Made by a program: the position numbers and the translations under genes
Shown here: piece after piece, positions 36,911 to 44,988 of the stretch
Layout of the letters: each line of letters begins with the position of its first letter
Position numbering within the stretch: the first letter of the stretch is position 1
The notes under the pieces: generated by a model
What the model saw: only the letters and a program-made list of their open reading frames with translations
Told to the model about the DNA's origin: nothing
Databases searched by the model: none
Source of the DNA: DAOUJH01 sp965116555
Lineage (GTDB): Bacteria > Chloroflexota > Dehalococcoidia > Lucifugimonadales > QGNO01
Length of the DNA: 64,000 nucleotides
Direction of reading: 5' to 3'
Assembly (NCBI GenBank): GCA_965116555.1
Contig: OZ220698.1
Coordinates: 496,001-560,000, forward strand

Positions 36911-37882
36911 ATGACTTGGTTGCCCACGGAAGAGCAGTTCCCATACGACAATCTGGACAGGTTGGTGCGGGTCAAGATGCGGCCCAAGGGAATGGCCCAG
37001 TTCTACCTGGTTTCCGATTACATCTACTACGCGGCCAAGGGTGATAACCCCATATCCATGGACATTGCCACGGCGCTGGCGCCCCAGGAGTCTAAGAAGA
37101 TAGGCATGTTTACCGGCGCCAGCTCGCCGGACCACTATCCCAACGGTGAGAACGACGGTCCGCTGGGCACCATAGTCCTTGCCAACGCTTTGCGCAAAAT
37201 AGGGCACGACGTCAGCATCTTCATCGACCCACAGCTTCAACCAATAATCAATGCCCTCATGCAGTACTACGGGCAGACCTATCCCCTGGTTATCCTGGAC
37301 ATCGACTCGCCGGAGCGCAACCTTGATGCCTCGTCCGGGTTGGACGTGGCAATTGCCGTGGAGAAGGCGGGGGTCAACCCCGCGGGGCATCTGCATTCCA
37401 TCACGGGCACCACCCGCGACGGCACGCGGGCCAAGATAGACGATATCTTCCGGCGGGTTGAGGAAAACGGCGGCGTCACCATAAGCTGCGCCGACGGCCA
37501 TAATGAGATGGGGTTCGGCAAAGTGTACGACGCCGTGGCCAAGGTGGCTCCATGGACCACCGAGTGCAAGTGCCCGTGCGGCCGGGGCGTCATGTGCGCC
37601 ACGCCGGTAAACCACCTCTACGTGACCTCCATATCCAACTGGGGCGCATATGCCGTTGTCGCCGCGCTGGCGCTGCACAACCGTGACACCACGCTTTTGC
37701 ATACGGACCAAGCGGAACGCGACATTGAGCAGCTGGCGCTGGACTATGACGTGCGGGACGGCTCTTTTGGCGTGGCCGGACTGACCATGGACGGCGTGCC
37801 TTTGGAGGGGACGCTGGCCATGCTGGGTATGATGCGCAACCTGGTGGAGATATCGTTGAGGGAGTACCTGCGGAACTTCTAG
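36911..37882 (+). CDS. DUF4392 (D-glutamate cyclase-like) protein
   Basis: A 323-residue protein. IGMFTGASSPDHYPNGE followed by NDGPLGTIVLANALRKIGHDV is the characteristic DUF4392 segment. VAIAVEKAGVNPAG, ITGTTRDGT and ISCADGHNEMGFG complete the pattern. A homologue, the C-terminal part of mammalian DGLUCY, converts D-glutamate to 5-oxo-D-proline, so a similar cyclase role is inferred here. CKCPCGRGVMC (four cysteines) could bind metal and is not a feature I know from the family. GGAGG precedes the ATG. It is followed 46 bases later by a DapA-like gene. Confidence 0.78.
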   Translation: MTWLPTEEQFPYDNLDRLVRVKMRPKGMAQFYLVSDYIYYAAKGDNPISMDIATALAPQESKKIGMFTGASSPDHYPNGENDGPLGTIVLANALRKIGHDVSIFIDPQLQPIINALMQYYGQTYPLVILDIDSPERNLDASSGLDVAIAVEKAGVNPAGHLHSITGTTRDGTRAKIDDIFRRVEENGGVTISCADGHNEMGFGKVYDAVAKVAPWTTECKCPCGRGVMCATPVNHLYVTSISNWGAYAVVAALALHNRDTTLLHTDQAERDIEQLALDYDVRDGSFGVAGLTMDGVPLEGTLAMLGMMRNLVEISLREYLRNF

Positions 37883-37928
37883 GAAGCTATACCGTATAAT
37901 ATCGACAGTTACACGAGGAGCTAATGCC

Positions 37929-38816
37929 ATGACCGCACTGCAAGGAGTAATCACATCTCTGCTAACGCCGTTCACTGAAAGCCTTCAGTTGGATGAAGAG
38001 ACGCTGGCCCAGGAGATCGGCTACCAGGTGGATGCCGGCGTACACGGCATCTGCGTGCTGGGCGGGACCGGCGAATCGCTGAGCCTTAGCTGGGAGGAGC
38101 GAGAGCGCGTAGTGAGAGCGGCCGTACAGGCGGTCGATGGGAGAGTGCCCCTCATTGTAGGCTGCTTTGTGCCGTTGGAAGAGGATCTGGTCGCCTTTGC
38201 CAACCGAGTCCAAGAGCTTGGCGGCAGCGCAATGATGCTCACGCCGCCGCCTTTCTACAAGGCAACGGTCTATCATTTCCAGCGCCTGTTGGAACGGATA
38301 GCTGATCAGACGTCGCTGCCGCTGGTCATATACAACGCCCCCAAGCGCGCCGGAGTCAACCTGACCGCCGCCGAGACCTGCCAGTTGGTGTCGGCGGTAC
38401 ACTCCGTAGTCGGGGTCAAGGACGCCTCTGGAGGCATGACCGACCTGGTGAAGATAGGCCAGTCTATGGACTCCAGGGCGTCGCTGCTTCAGGGCATGGA
38501 CGACATTTTTCTGCCCACACTGGCCGCGGGAGGGCAGGGCGGCATCCTGGCAATGGCCTCTCCGTTGCCTGAGCTTCTAGTCGACATCTACAGTCGGTGG
38601 AATTCGGGTGAAGTCGAGAGCGCGGTGGAGCGCCAGCTGGATCTGATACCGGTGATGAGCGTGGTTAACCGCGAGCCTATGCCCGTCCTGGTCAAGGAAG
38701 CCATGAAAGTGGTAGGCCGCCCCATGGGCGATACGCGGCCTCCGCTCTACGAGCCTGCCGCGGAGAACAAGCGAGACCTCTGGTCGGCCATGGAGAAGCT
38801 GCTGGCCGGCTCCTAG
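37929..38816 (+). CDS. Dihydrodipicolinate synthase/N-acetylneuraminate lyase family aldolase
   Basis: A 295-residue TIM-barrel class-I aldolase. The catalytic tyrosine is in PLVIYNAPKRAG and the Schiff-base lysine in VVGVKDASGG. The GGTGESLSLS loop occupies the place of the GTTGE motif. True DapA is one option, but family members also cleave sugar acids, and the motif changes make the substrate uncertain. It follows the D-glutamate-cyclase-like gene. Its stop overlaps the stop of the convergent MaoC-type gene. Confidence 0.85.
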   Translation: MTALQGVITSLLTPFTESLQLDEETLAQEIGYQVDAGVHGICVLGGTGESLSLSWEERERVVRAAVQAVDGRVPLIVGCFVPLEEDLVAFANRVQELGGSAMMLTPPPFYKATVYHFQRLLERIADQTSLPLVIYNAPKRAGVNLTAAETCQLVSAVHSVVGVKDASGGMTDLVKIGQSMDSRASLLQGMDDIFLPTLAAGGQGGILAMASPLPELLVDIYSRWNSGEVESAVERQLDLIPVMSVVNREPMPVLVKEAMKVVGRPMGDTRPPLYEPAAENKRDLWSAMEKLLAGS

Positions 38817-40138
38817 AACCAGTCTCGATAGAACGTCTCGTACGGCACGTAAGGCGGTCGCGCCAGATGTGGCACGGGCAGCTTCACCGGTCCCGCCTCT
38901 CGTGAGGGCAGATATACGCATGCCGTTCCTGGGGCCTGCGTTTCACCTACCTGGTTTACGCCGCTGATGCGTATGCCCACGGCGTGGTATTCCTGCTCGC
39001 CGGGAACGGCGCCGGGGCCGTTCTCTCCCTTCTGGGTCTCCTTGGATTTCTTAATCACTTCACCGGTATATATGGTGGCGTCGCCGTAGTAGACGGGCTT
39101 CCTGATGGCGATTTGCAGACGGCGAATGAATCCGTCGTCGCCCATCCAGTCGCTGAGTAGGCGCTGGGTCAACTGTGTGCGCTGTACACCGAAGTCAAAG
39201 GAGCCCGACTGGCCGCGGTAGGCGGCAAGGACGGGGTCTTCGTGCTCCGCTCCGGGAGTCCAGGGCCAACGAGTGATGGGATGGGTGCGTGTGTATTCGC
39301 CCTCCTCCTTGGCCCACTTGAAGGCAGGCTCGAAGGCGTTGGCCATTGCGGTGAGGCCCGCGCCGACGGCGCGCGGCACTGTCATGTCCTGCAATGTCCA
39401 GGGCGGCAGCACCAGGGGCCCCAGCTTCTCGCCTACTTCTACGTCTTCCCAGTAGAGCGTATTGTCGCCGCGGCGCTTCAGCGAAACCATTTGATCGACC
39501 AACTCCTCTATTTGCTCGATGTTGTACTGAGAGGCCTTGCGCTCGTACATCAGGTGTTCGCCCAAGCGCTCGACGCTCATGGAGCGGGAGCCGCCCATCG
39601 TCTCAATGGGCACCATGATGAGCGTGCCGTAGGCCTTACCGGGCAGGTCGCCGTGGGAGTTCCAGAAGTAGAGCTCCGTGATAAGGAACATGAGGTTGCC
39701 CCGTGAACCCTGCTTTTCAAAGAACTCCTTCATCACCTTGGTAGAACGGAAGGGGGACGTACCAGGCTTGACCACGTCGAAGAACTCCCAGGCAGTCCCT
39801 GAAAAGAAGTTGGCAACGGGATACCCTTCGGGCCGCTGAGCGCCATGCGCGGAGATGCCGCGAATGAGGGCTAGGACGGGGCCGGGTGCAATCTGAATGC
39901 TGTACTTGGTCTGCTTGCCGTATTCGGGGTCTGTGTACAGGGGGTTGTCGTCGCCGATGGCGTGGGCGTATTTGGCGATGAACTCCGGCGAGAGGTTTAT
40001 GGGAGAGATGAAGGGCGGGCCCGACTGGTCGTATGGCGGCGGAGGTGGTACCCATTCCAGGTTTTCCTGTTCCATCAACTCGTGGGTCTTTTCTCTGAAC
40101 TCATTGAGGGCCTCTTCAAAGGTCTGTGTTGTGGTCAC
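38813..40138 (-). CDS. MaoC-like double-hotdog acyl-CoA hydratase/dehydratase
   Basis: A 441-residue protein. The N-terminal half has the FAS1-like dehydratase pattern (INLSPEFIAKYAHAIGDDNPLYTDPEYGKQT), with the likely catalytic Asp/His-type region near DDNPLY. The second half contains VEVGEKLGPLVLPPWTLQDMT and FDFGVQRTQLTQRLLSDWMGDD, a second hotdog. Such proteins hydrate enoyl-CoA or mesaconyl-CoA-like thioesters. The specific substrate is unknown. It is monocistronic and convergent with the DapA-like gene. Confidence 0.82.
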   Translation of the reverse strand: MTTTQTFEEALNEFREKTHELMEQENLEWVPPPPPYDQSGPPFISPINLSPEFIAKYAHAIGDDNPLYTDPEYGKQTKYSIQIAPGPVLALIRGISAHGAQRPEGYPVANFFSGTAWEFFDVVKPGTSPFRSTKVMKEFFEKQGSRGNLMFLITELYFWNSHGDLPGKAYGTLIMVPIETMGGSRSMSVERLGEHLMYERKASQYNIEQIEELVDQMVSLKRRGDNTLYWEDVEVGEKLGPLVLPPWTLQDMTVPRAVGAGLTAMANAFEPAFKWAKEEGEYTRTHPITRWPWTPGAEHEDPVLAAYRGQSGSFDFGVQRTQLTQRLLSDWMGDDGFIRRLQIAIRKPVYYGDATIYTGEVIKKSKETQKGENGPGAVPGEQEYHAVGIRISGVNQVGETQAPGTACVYLPSREAGPVKLPVPHLARPPYVPYETFYRDWF

Positions 40139-40253
40139 AATGGCCTCCCGTTCCGGGTCTTGCCGGCATCATAACGGCTGTACTACAGAGGGGCAAGCGG
40201 ACAATCCGAGAAGAAGTTGACGTAAAATATCCATGGACTGGCGGTGAGAGCGG

Positions 40254-40331
40254 ATGGCAAGTGAGAAGGCAGTCGGCGAGATGTATACGTTCTGGCCCAG
40301 CGACTTGTTCGGCGGGGGCTCATATAGCTGA
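40254..40331 (+). CDS. Possible 25-residue peptide upstream of the antitoxin gene
   Basis: An ATG at 40254 opens a 25-codon frame ending at 40331, 16 bases before the antitoxin ATG. The peptide ends in YTFWPSDLFGGGSYS, which looks protein-like. GAGAGCGG lies just ahead of the ATG, a weak ribosome site. It may be a leader peptide, a gene remnant or chance. Confidence 0.22.
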   Translation: MASEKAVGEMYTFWPSDLFGGGSYS

Positions 40332-40346
40332 TAATAGGAGGATGGA

Positions 40347-40625
40347 ATGACAACGTTGAGAGAGACAGAGGAACTCAACATGGTAGACGCCAGACGGGGT
40401 CTGACGAAGTTGCCGGAGAGGCTGGAAGCTCGTCCTGCAACAGTGGCAGTCACCCGCAGAGGCAAGCCGGTATTGGCTATCATGGCGTGGGATGATTACG
40501 AGGCCATTCTGGAAACGCTGGAGGTTCTCAGCGATGATGAGGCTACTGAGCAGTTGCGACACAGCATCCAGGAGGTGAAAGAGGGTAAGGCCATCCCTTG
40601 GGAAGAGGCCAAGTCTAGGCTGTAA
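40347..40625 (+). CDS. Phd/YefM-type antitoxin (no toxin seen)
   Basis: A 92-residue protein. MVDARRGLTKLPERLE, TVAVTRRGKPVLAIMAWDDYEAI is the Phd/YefM fold, followed by an acidic helical tail (EVKEGKAIPWEEAKSRL) of the kind that wraps the toxin. The ribosome site AGGAGG is strong. The usual RelE/Doc toxin gene is not found in the next 200 bases: no frame there resembles one. It could be an orphan antitoxin or one acting on a toxin elsewhere. Confidence 0.85.
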   Translation: MTTLRETEELNMVDARRGLTKLPERLEARPATVAVTRRGKPVLAIMAWDDYEAILETLEVLSDDEATEQLRHSIQEVKEGKAIPWEEAKSRL

Positions 40626-40762
40626 CGGCTTTGCCGCAGGCGTACGGAGGCATCCACGGGAGTCACGGCTTAAGAGGTGTACATGACCGGTCTGAGATTA
40701 TGACCTCATCTCTTCCGTACCCCCTCAGTGACACTTGCCTACGGTTCATGGCTAGCGGACTC

Positions 40763-40791
40763 TTTGAGTTGACCCAGTTGCCTGATACAAT
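40763..40791 (+). promoter_or_regulatory. Candidate promoter for the GYD-protein gene
   Basis: TTTGAG (40763-40768), a 17-base spacer and an extended -10 TGaTACAAT (TACAAT at 40786-40791), 30 bases before the ATG. Confidence 0.45.
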
Positions 40792-40821
40792 GCCATTCAA
40801 ACGAAGTTGGGAGGATGAATT

Positions 40822-41142
40822 ATGCCAAAGTATCTTTTCCAGGCTGACTACTCCGTCGAGGGCACCGTGGGACTGCTTCGCGAGGGTGGCACGGGCCGCC
40901 GCGCCATGTTCGAGAATCTGTTCGCCGAACTGGGCGGAACCCTTGAGGCCTTCTACTATGCCTTTGGCAGGGAAGACCTGTACATGATCGTGGACCTGCC
41001 GGACGACGCTGCCGCAGTGACGGCTTCCCTCAATGTGTCCGCCGCCGGCGCCGTCACCTTCGGGGCTACCGTCCTCATCGAGCCGGAGACCATTGACGAG
41101 GCGATAAAACGCAGCGTGACCTACCGCTCGCCTGGAGCCTAG
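40822..41142 (+). CDS. GYD domain protein
   Basis: A 106-residue small protein. MPKYLFQADYSVEGTVGLLREGG, then GREDLYMIVDLPDDAAAVTAS matches the GYD domain, a ferredoxin-like fold that usually forms dimers. The biochemical role of the family is unknown. GGGAGG precedes the ATG. Two other small proteins in this window (48852-49190 and 49898-50209) may be distant relatives. Confidence 0.85.
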   Translation: MPKYLFQADYSVEGTVGLLREGGTGRRAMFENLFAELGGTLEAFYYAFGREDLYMIVDLPDDAAAVTASLNVSAAGAVTFGATVLIEPETIDEAIKRSVTYRSPGA

Positions 41143-41267
41143 CCGCCGGACTTGGGCTGACCTGCCAAGCAGGGTGAAGATAGTGCATCTGGGCTAACCC
41201 GCTCGTGCCTCTGGATTGGGCAGACACCCGGCATGTGGCTGCAATAGTTGTCTGTTGGAGTTCTCGA

Positions 41268-41501
41268 TCACAGGCTCTCAAACTCAGTGGCGCTCAAGCC
41301 AGTCTGACGGAGTATGCTGCGTAGGGTGCCTGCGGCCACTTCCCTATGCCGTGGCACAATCGTTGTAAAAACGCCTCCATCGACGTCTTTGGCGAACTTG
41401 ACGTGGCTACCCTTTTGACTGACTTCTACGAATCCTGCTGCCCTGAGCTTGCGGATGACTTCCGAAAAGGGGAGGGGCCTAATTGGCGACCTCCACCTCA
41501 A
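41268..41501 (-). CDS. hicA: HicA-type toxin
   Basis: A 77-residue double-stranded-RNA-binding-fold mRNA interferase. FSEVIRKLRAAGFVEVSQ, then KGSHVKFAKD with the catalytic histidine H33, and TIVPRHREVAAGTLRSILRQ match HicA. There is no ATG. The best start is the TTG at 41501, inside the end of hicB. A 23-base overlap results, so toxin synthesis depends on antitoxin translation. HicA cuts mRNA when HicB is lost. Confidence 0.85.
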   Translation of the reverse strand: MRWRSPIRPLPFSEVIRKLRAAGFVEVSQKGSHVKFAKDVDGGVFTTIVPRHREVAAGTLRSILRQTGLSATEFESL

Positions 41502-41682
41502 TTTGTCGGATATGGGGCGCGTAAGTGGGGACAGGCGGCTCGAAGTGGAGCTCCAACGCCTCACGCAGGTTGGCCAGCGCGTCTTTGACCGTTCCACCCT
41601 GGCTGGCTACGTCGACTTCCAGCGCTTGGGCTACATACCACTCACCTTCCTTGCATATGCTCGCTGTAAATGATCTTTTCAT
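41479..41682 (-). CDS. hicB: HicB-type antitoxin
   Basis: A 67-residue protein with the HicB pattern: FTASICKEGEWYVAQALEVD, VASQGGTVKDALANLREALEL. It is the short form, without a C-terminal DNA-binding domain that I can recognise, so autoregulation must come from the HicAB complex, if at all. It precedes hicA in the operon, the reverse of the E. coli order. Confidence 0.85.
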   Translation of the reverse strand: MKRSFTASICKEGEWYVAQALEVDVASQGGTVKDALANLREALELHFEPPVPTYAPHIRQIEVEVAN

Positions 41683-41733
41683 AGTGATGGGCCTTTGTTG
41701 CTAATGGGGATTCTATTTTGATGGTTGGCTCAA

Positions 41734-41762
41734 ATTCTATCATGCTATCATGTGGCTAGGAA
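41734..41762 (-). promoter_or_regulatory. Candidate hicBA promoter with tandem repeat operator
   Basis: On the minus strand: TTCCTA (41762-41757), a 17-base spacer and TAGAAT (41739-41734). The spacer carries two perfect copies in tandem of CATGATAG (41752-41745 and 41744-41737). Direct repeats overlapping a TA promoter are a usual place for repressor binding. Confidence 0.45.
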
Positions 41763-41793
41763 TATACTCTCAGATACCCCCCGATTCCATTAG

Positions 41794-42951
41794 ATGCAAG
41801 TAGTAAGAAAGAGTCGCCTGAAGAGTCGAATAGTTAGCCACGCCCAGGACCTGGGATTCGAGATTGTACGAGTTACAACGGCTGACCCATTTCCCCAAGA
41901 TGCCCGGTTGGCTGTCGACAGCATCAAGAAGGGGCACATGGATGGAATGCCCTGGTTCAATGAAGAGCGTGTGGAACGCGCCAGCGATCCGGAGAAGCTA
42001 TTGCCCGGCGCCAAGTCCATCATTGCCGTGGCCGTCAGCTATCTGCCGCAAGAAGAGGAGAATCGCTCCGGCAACTTGACGGGTAGGGTGGCAAGGTACG
42101 CACAGTGGACCGACTACCATGCAGCCATGAAGAGCGGCCTGCGCAAGCTGGCCGACCGACTGGAGGGTATAGCCGGCGCGCCTGTGCGGAGCCGCGTCTT
42201 CGTCGATGATAGCTCCCTTCTGGAGAGGGCGGTAGTACGCAGGGCAGGGATAGGGTGGTTCGGCAAGAACAGCAATATACTGACCACATCTCACGGGTCG
42301 TGGGTATTCCTGGGAGCGCTGGTCACGGACCTGAGCCTGGAGCCTGACGAACCTCTGCTGAAGAACTGCGGCAGTTGCGTCACCTGCATAGAGGAGTGTC
42401 CCACGGGTGCAATAGTGGCGCCGTATGTCATCGACGCGCCCCGCTGTATCTCGTACCTGACCATAGAGAACAGGGGAGCTATCCCAAGGAACCTTCGCCA
42501 CCTGGTTGGCGACTGGGTGTTTGGATGCGACATTTGCCAGGAGGTATGCCCGGTGAACCGGGGTGTGACCGGCAAGTCGATGGCTGGTCTGAAGCGCACC
42601 GGGTTTTCCTGGCTGGAGCTCGTTCCTCTGTTAAGCATGTCTCAGGAGGAGTTCTCCGCCACTTTCAGGGACAGTCCCATCAAGCGGGCAAAGCTGGCCG
42701 GGATGCAGCGCAACGCCTGTGTAGCGCTGGGCAACATAGGAGACGCGAGAGCGGCGCCTGCCCTGGGAAAGGCGTTGCTGGAGGGCAACCCCATGGTTAG
42801 GGCTCACGCCGCCTGGGCGCTGGGCCGCATTGGGGGAGGGACGGCAGGACAGTTTCTGGAAGAGGCGATGCTGAAAGAGGACGACCCCACGGTGGGTGAG
42901 GAGATAGAGGCGGCAAGGGCGGACATGGGGACGAGACACGCGAAGCGGTAA
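41794..42951 (+). CDS. queG: Epoxyqueuosine reductase
   Basis: A 385-residue cobalamin- and Fe-S-dependent enzyme for the last step of queuosine synthesis in tRNA. Two 4Fe-4S clusters are bound by CGSCVTCIEECPTGA and CDICQEVCP. GMPWFNEERVERASDPEKLLPG and RAGIGWFGKNSNIL are QueG signatures. The C-terminal ~80 residues are HEAT-like repeats (ALGNIGDARAAPALGKAL, AAWALGRIGG). No other que genes are near. It ends at a strong terminator. Confidence 0.95.
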   Translation: MQVVRKSRLKSRIVSHAQDLGFEIVRVTTADPFPQDARLAVDSIKKGHMDGMPWFNEERVERASDPEKLLPGAKSIIAVAVSYLPQEEENRSGNLTGRVARYAQWTDYHAAMKSGLRKLADRLEGIAGAPVRSRVFVDDSSLLERAVVRRAGIGWFGKNSNILTTSHGSWVFLGALVTDLSLEPDEPLLKNCGSCVTCIEECPTGAIVAPYVIDAPRCISYLTIENRGAIPRNLRHLVGDWVFGCDICQEVCPVNRGVTGKSMAGLKRTGFSWLELVPLLSMSQEEFSATFRDSPIKRAKLAGMQRNACVALGNIGDARAAPALGKALLEGNPMVRAHAAWALGRIGGGTAGQFLEEAMLKEDDPTVGEEIEAARADMGTRHAKR

Positions 42952-43024
42952 CGGATGCGTCGGAAGCAGCGGCTCATACGCTGTCAGCAGTGCATTGTAA
43001 GGTTGAGCAACAGAACCTACAATT

Positions 43025-43059
43025 AAAAGGATGCCCTTTTCAGTGAGGGCATCCTTTTT
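43025..43059 (+). terminator. Rho-independent terminator after queG
   Basis: AAAAGGATGCCCT (43025-43037) pairs perfectly with AGGGCATCCTTTT (43046-43058) around an 8-base loop, and the right arm ends in a run of five T. This is the clearest terminator in the window. Confidence 0.88.
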
Positions 43060-43096
43060 CGGACGAAAGACGTTCCCCAACAGCTAGGAGGTAGGA

Positions 43097-44068
43097 TTGA
43101 ACGAATATGCCATTTCCACGGAAGGGTTGGTGCGCCGCTTTGGGCAGACCGCGGCGGTGGACGGGGTAGACCTGGGCGTGAAGAAAGGCGAGGTTTACGG
43201 CTTCCTTGGCCCCAACGGAGCAGGGAAGACCACGGTGTTGAGGATATTAACCACGCTGCTCATGCCGTCTGAAGGAAGGGCGTTTGTAGCGGGCAGAGAT
43301 GTGGTCAAGGAGCCTGTGGAGGTGCGGCTGCGCATAGGAGCGGCGCTCCAAGAGGCTACTCTGGATAACAAACAGACCGGTCGTGAACTGTTGATGCTGC
43401 AAGCAAGGCTGTACGGGCTGCGCCGCGGCGATGCAAAAAAGCGCATATCGGAGCTTGAGCCACTCATGGACATTGGGGACGCTGTGGACCGGCAAATAGG
43501 CACCTACTCTGGCGGGATGAAGCGCCGCCTGGATCTCGCTGCGGCGCTGGTGCACAACCCGGAGATACTGTTCCTGGACGAGCCTACCACCGGCCTGGAC
43601 CCGATAAGCCGGGCCAAGGTGTGGGAGGAGGTGCACCGCATCAACAAGGAGCACGGCGTAACCATATTCCTCACCACGCAGTACTTGGATGAGGCCGATG
43701 AGCTTGCCGATAGGGTGGGGATCATCAACAGAGGAAGGCTGGCGGCGGAGGGAAGTCCCGGAGACCTGAAGAGGTCGGTTGGGTCCGATTTGATCATAGC
43801 CAGGGTTGACGGAGACCCCGATATAGATTGCGAGGCTCTGAGAAGCTTGAGGAGTGTCGGTGAGGTGGAGGCGTACGGCAGCGAGCTGACCATCAGGCTC
43901 AAGGACGGAGCAAAGCACGTGAGCCGGGTGGCGCTGGCACTGAATGAATGCGGTGTGGACGTACAGGAGCTAACGCTCCGTACGCCAACGTTAGACGACG
44001 TTTTTCTGCAGGCGGTGGGCGTTCGCATGGAGGAAGAAGAGCAGACTACCGAGGAGGCACAGGTATGA
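43097..44068 (+). CDS. ABC-2 exporter, ATP-binding protein (DrrA-like)
   Basis: A 323-residue ATPase with a TTG start 6-7 bases after GGAGG. Walker A is GPNGAGKTT, the signature is YSGGMKRRL, Walker B is EILFLDEPTTGLDP. The C-terminal 90 residues are the DrrA-type extension. It has the same domain plan as the ATPase at 9881-10798 but is only distantly similar. It is joined to its permease by an ATGA overlap. The cargo is unknown, with drugs or lipids typical for the family. Confidence 0.9.
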   Translation: MNEYAISTEGLVRRFGQTAAVDGVDLGVKKGEVYGFLGPNGAGKTTVLRILTTLLMPSEGRAFVAGRDVVKEPVEVRLRIGAALQEATLDNKQTGRELLMLQARLYGLRRGDAKKRISELEPLMDIGDAVDRQIGTYSGGMKRRLDLAAALVHNPEILFLDEPTTGLDPISRAKVWEEVHRINKEHGVTIFLTTQYLDEADELADRVGIINRGRLAAEGSPGDLKRSVGSDLIIARVDGDPDIDCEALRSLRSVGEVEAYGSELTIRLKDGAKHVSRVALALNECGVDVQELTLRTPTLDDVFLQAVGVRMEEEEQTTEEAQV

Positions 44069-44859
44069 CCAGCGCACCGGTTGAGATGAAGGCCAGGAAG
44101 GCAGGCTTTCTCAACGACTTGATTTCAGTGGCGGAGAGGGCGTTGCGTTCCATACTCCGCGACCCGGAGGGGACTATACCGCCGTTGGTCTTTCCCGTTT
44201 TCTTTTTTGCCATGACGGTGGGCTCGTTGCAGGTTATGGCGGAGGGGATACCGGGCATGGATTTCAAGGCGTTCCAGTTGCCGGTGGCCATAATATTCGC
44301 CGTAACGGGAGTGTCGCGGGCCATAGTTCTGGTGACGGACATACAGTCGGGTTACTTCGACAGGCTGTCGCTGACGCCGGCGAACCGGCTGGCGTTGCTG
44401 CTGGGGCTGATGGTGGCTGATTTCGCACTGGTGTCGGCTTTGACGTTGCCCGTACTGGTCATGGGCTTGATTGTAGGAGTGAACGTAGAGACAGGCGTGC
44501 TTGGTCTGCTGGTGTTTGTCTTGATAACCGGAATATGGGGAGTAGTGTTTACGGGATTCCCCTATGCAATAGCCCTCAAGACGGGGAATGTAGCCACGGT
44601 TAACGTTAGCTTCCTGCTGTTCTTCCCATTCCTCTTCATGACCCCCGTGTTCCTACCCCGCGAGGCAATGACCGGCTGGATGGCTACCGTAACGGGCTAT
44701 AACCCGATCACCTATATACTGGACGCTTTGAGGTCGCTGCTCATAGTGGGCTGGGACTGGGAAGTGCTGGGGAAGGGCATGCTCTCCATACTCGGTGTGG
44801 GGGTGGTGAGCATCGGTTTGGCGCTGGCGGCGCTCAAGGGCAGAGCAACGCGAAAGTAG
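44065..44859 (+). CDS. ABC-2 type exporter permease (DrrB-like)
   Basis: A 264-residue membrane protein with six hydrophobic segments. The ATG at 44065 overlaps the ATPase stop. Earlier in-frame starts (43948) lie inside that gene and are rejected. DIQSGYFDRLSLTPANRLALL and FLFMTPVFLPREAMTGWM, then GYNPITYILDALRSL are ABC-2 permease hallmarks. It forms the export channel. Confidence 0.9.
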   Translation: MTSAPVEMKARKAGFLNDLISVAERALRSILRDPEGTIPPLVFPVFFFAMTVGSLQVMAEGIPGMDFKAFQLPVAIIFAVTGVSRAIVLVTDIQSGYFDRLSLTPANRLALLLGLMVADFALVSALTLPVLVMGLIVGVNVETGVLGLLVFVLITGIWGVVFTGFPYAIALKTGNVATVNVSFLLFFPFLFMTPVFLPREAMTGWMATVTGYNPITYILDALRSLLIVGWDWEVLGKGMLSILGVGVVSIGLALAALKGRATRK

Positions 44860-44988
44860 GTTGCTCGTGGCAGGCCGCCGCGCCCTCCGCTCAAACTACC
44901 TAGCCGTCGCCCACATCGGCGGGCATCCAGGGAGTGGTGGGGTGCGGTGAGCATCTCTGTCCCGTGCCAATGGCCTTGGCCGGAGGAG

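Noticed and set aside
40631..40821. A toxin gene after the Phd/YefM antitoxin
   Set aside because: All frames in the 195-base gap were read. None shows RelE, Doc or ParE features, and a GYD gene promoter occupies the end.
43948..44064. Longer start for the second ABC-2 permease
   Set aside because: It lies wholly inside the ATPase gene. The ATGA overlap at 44065 is the standard arrangement.
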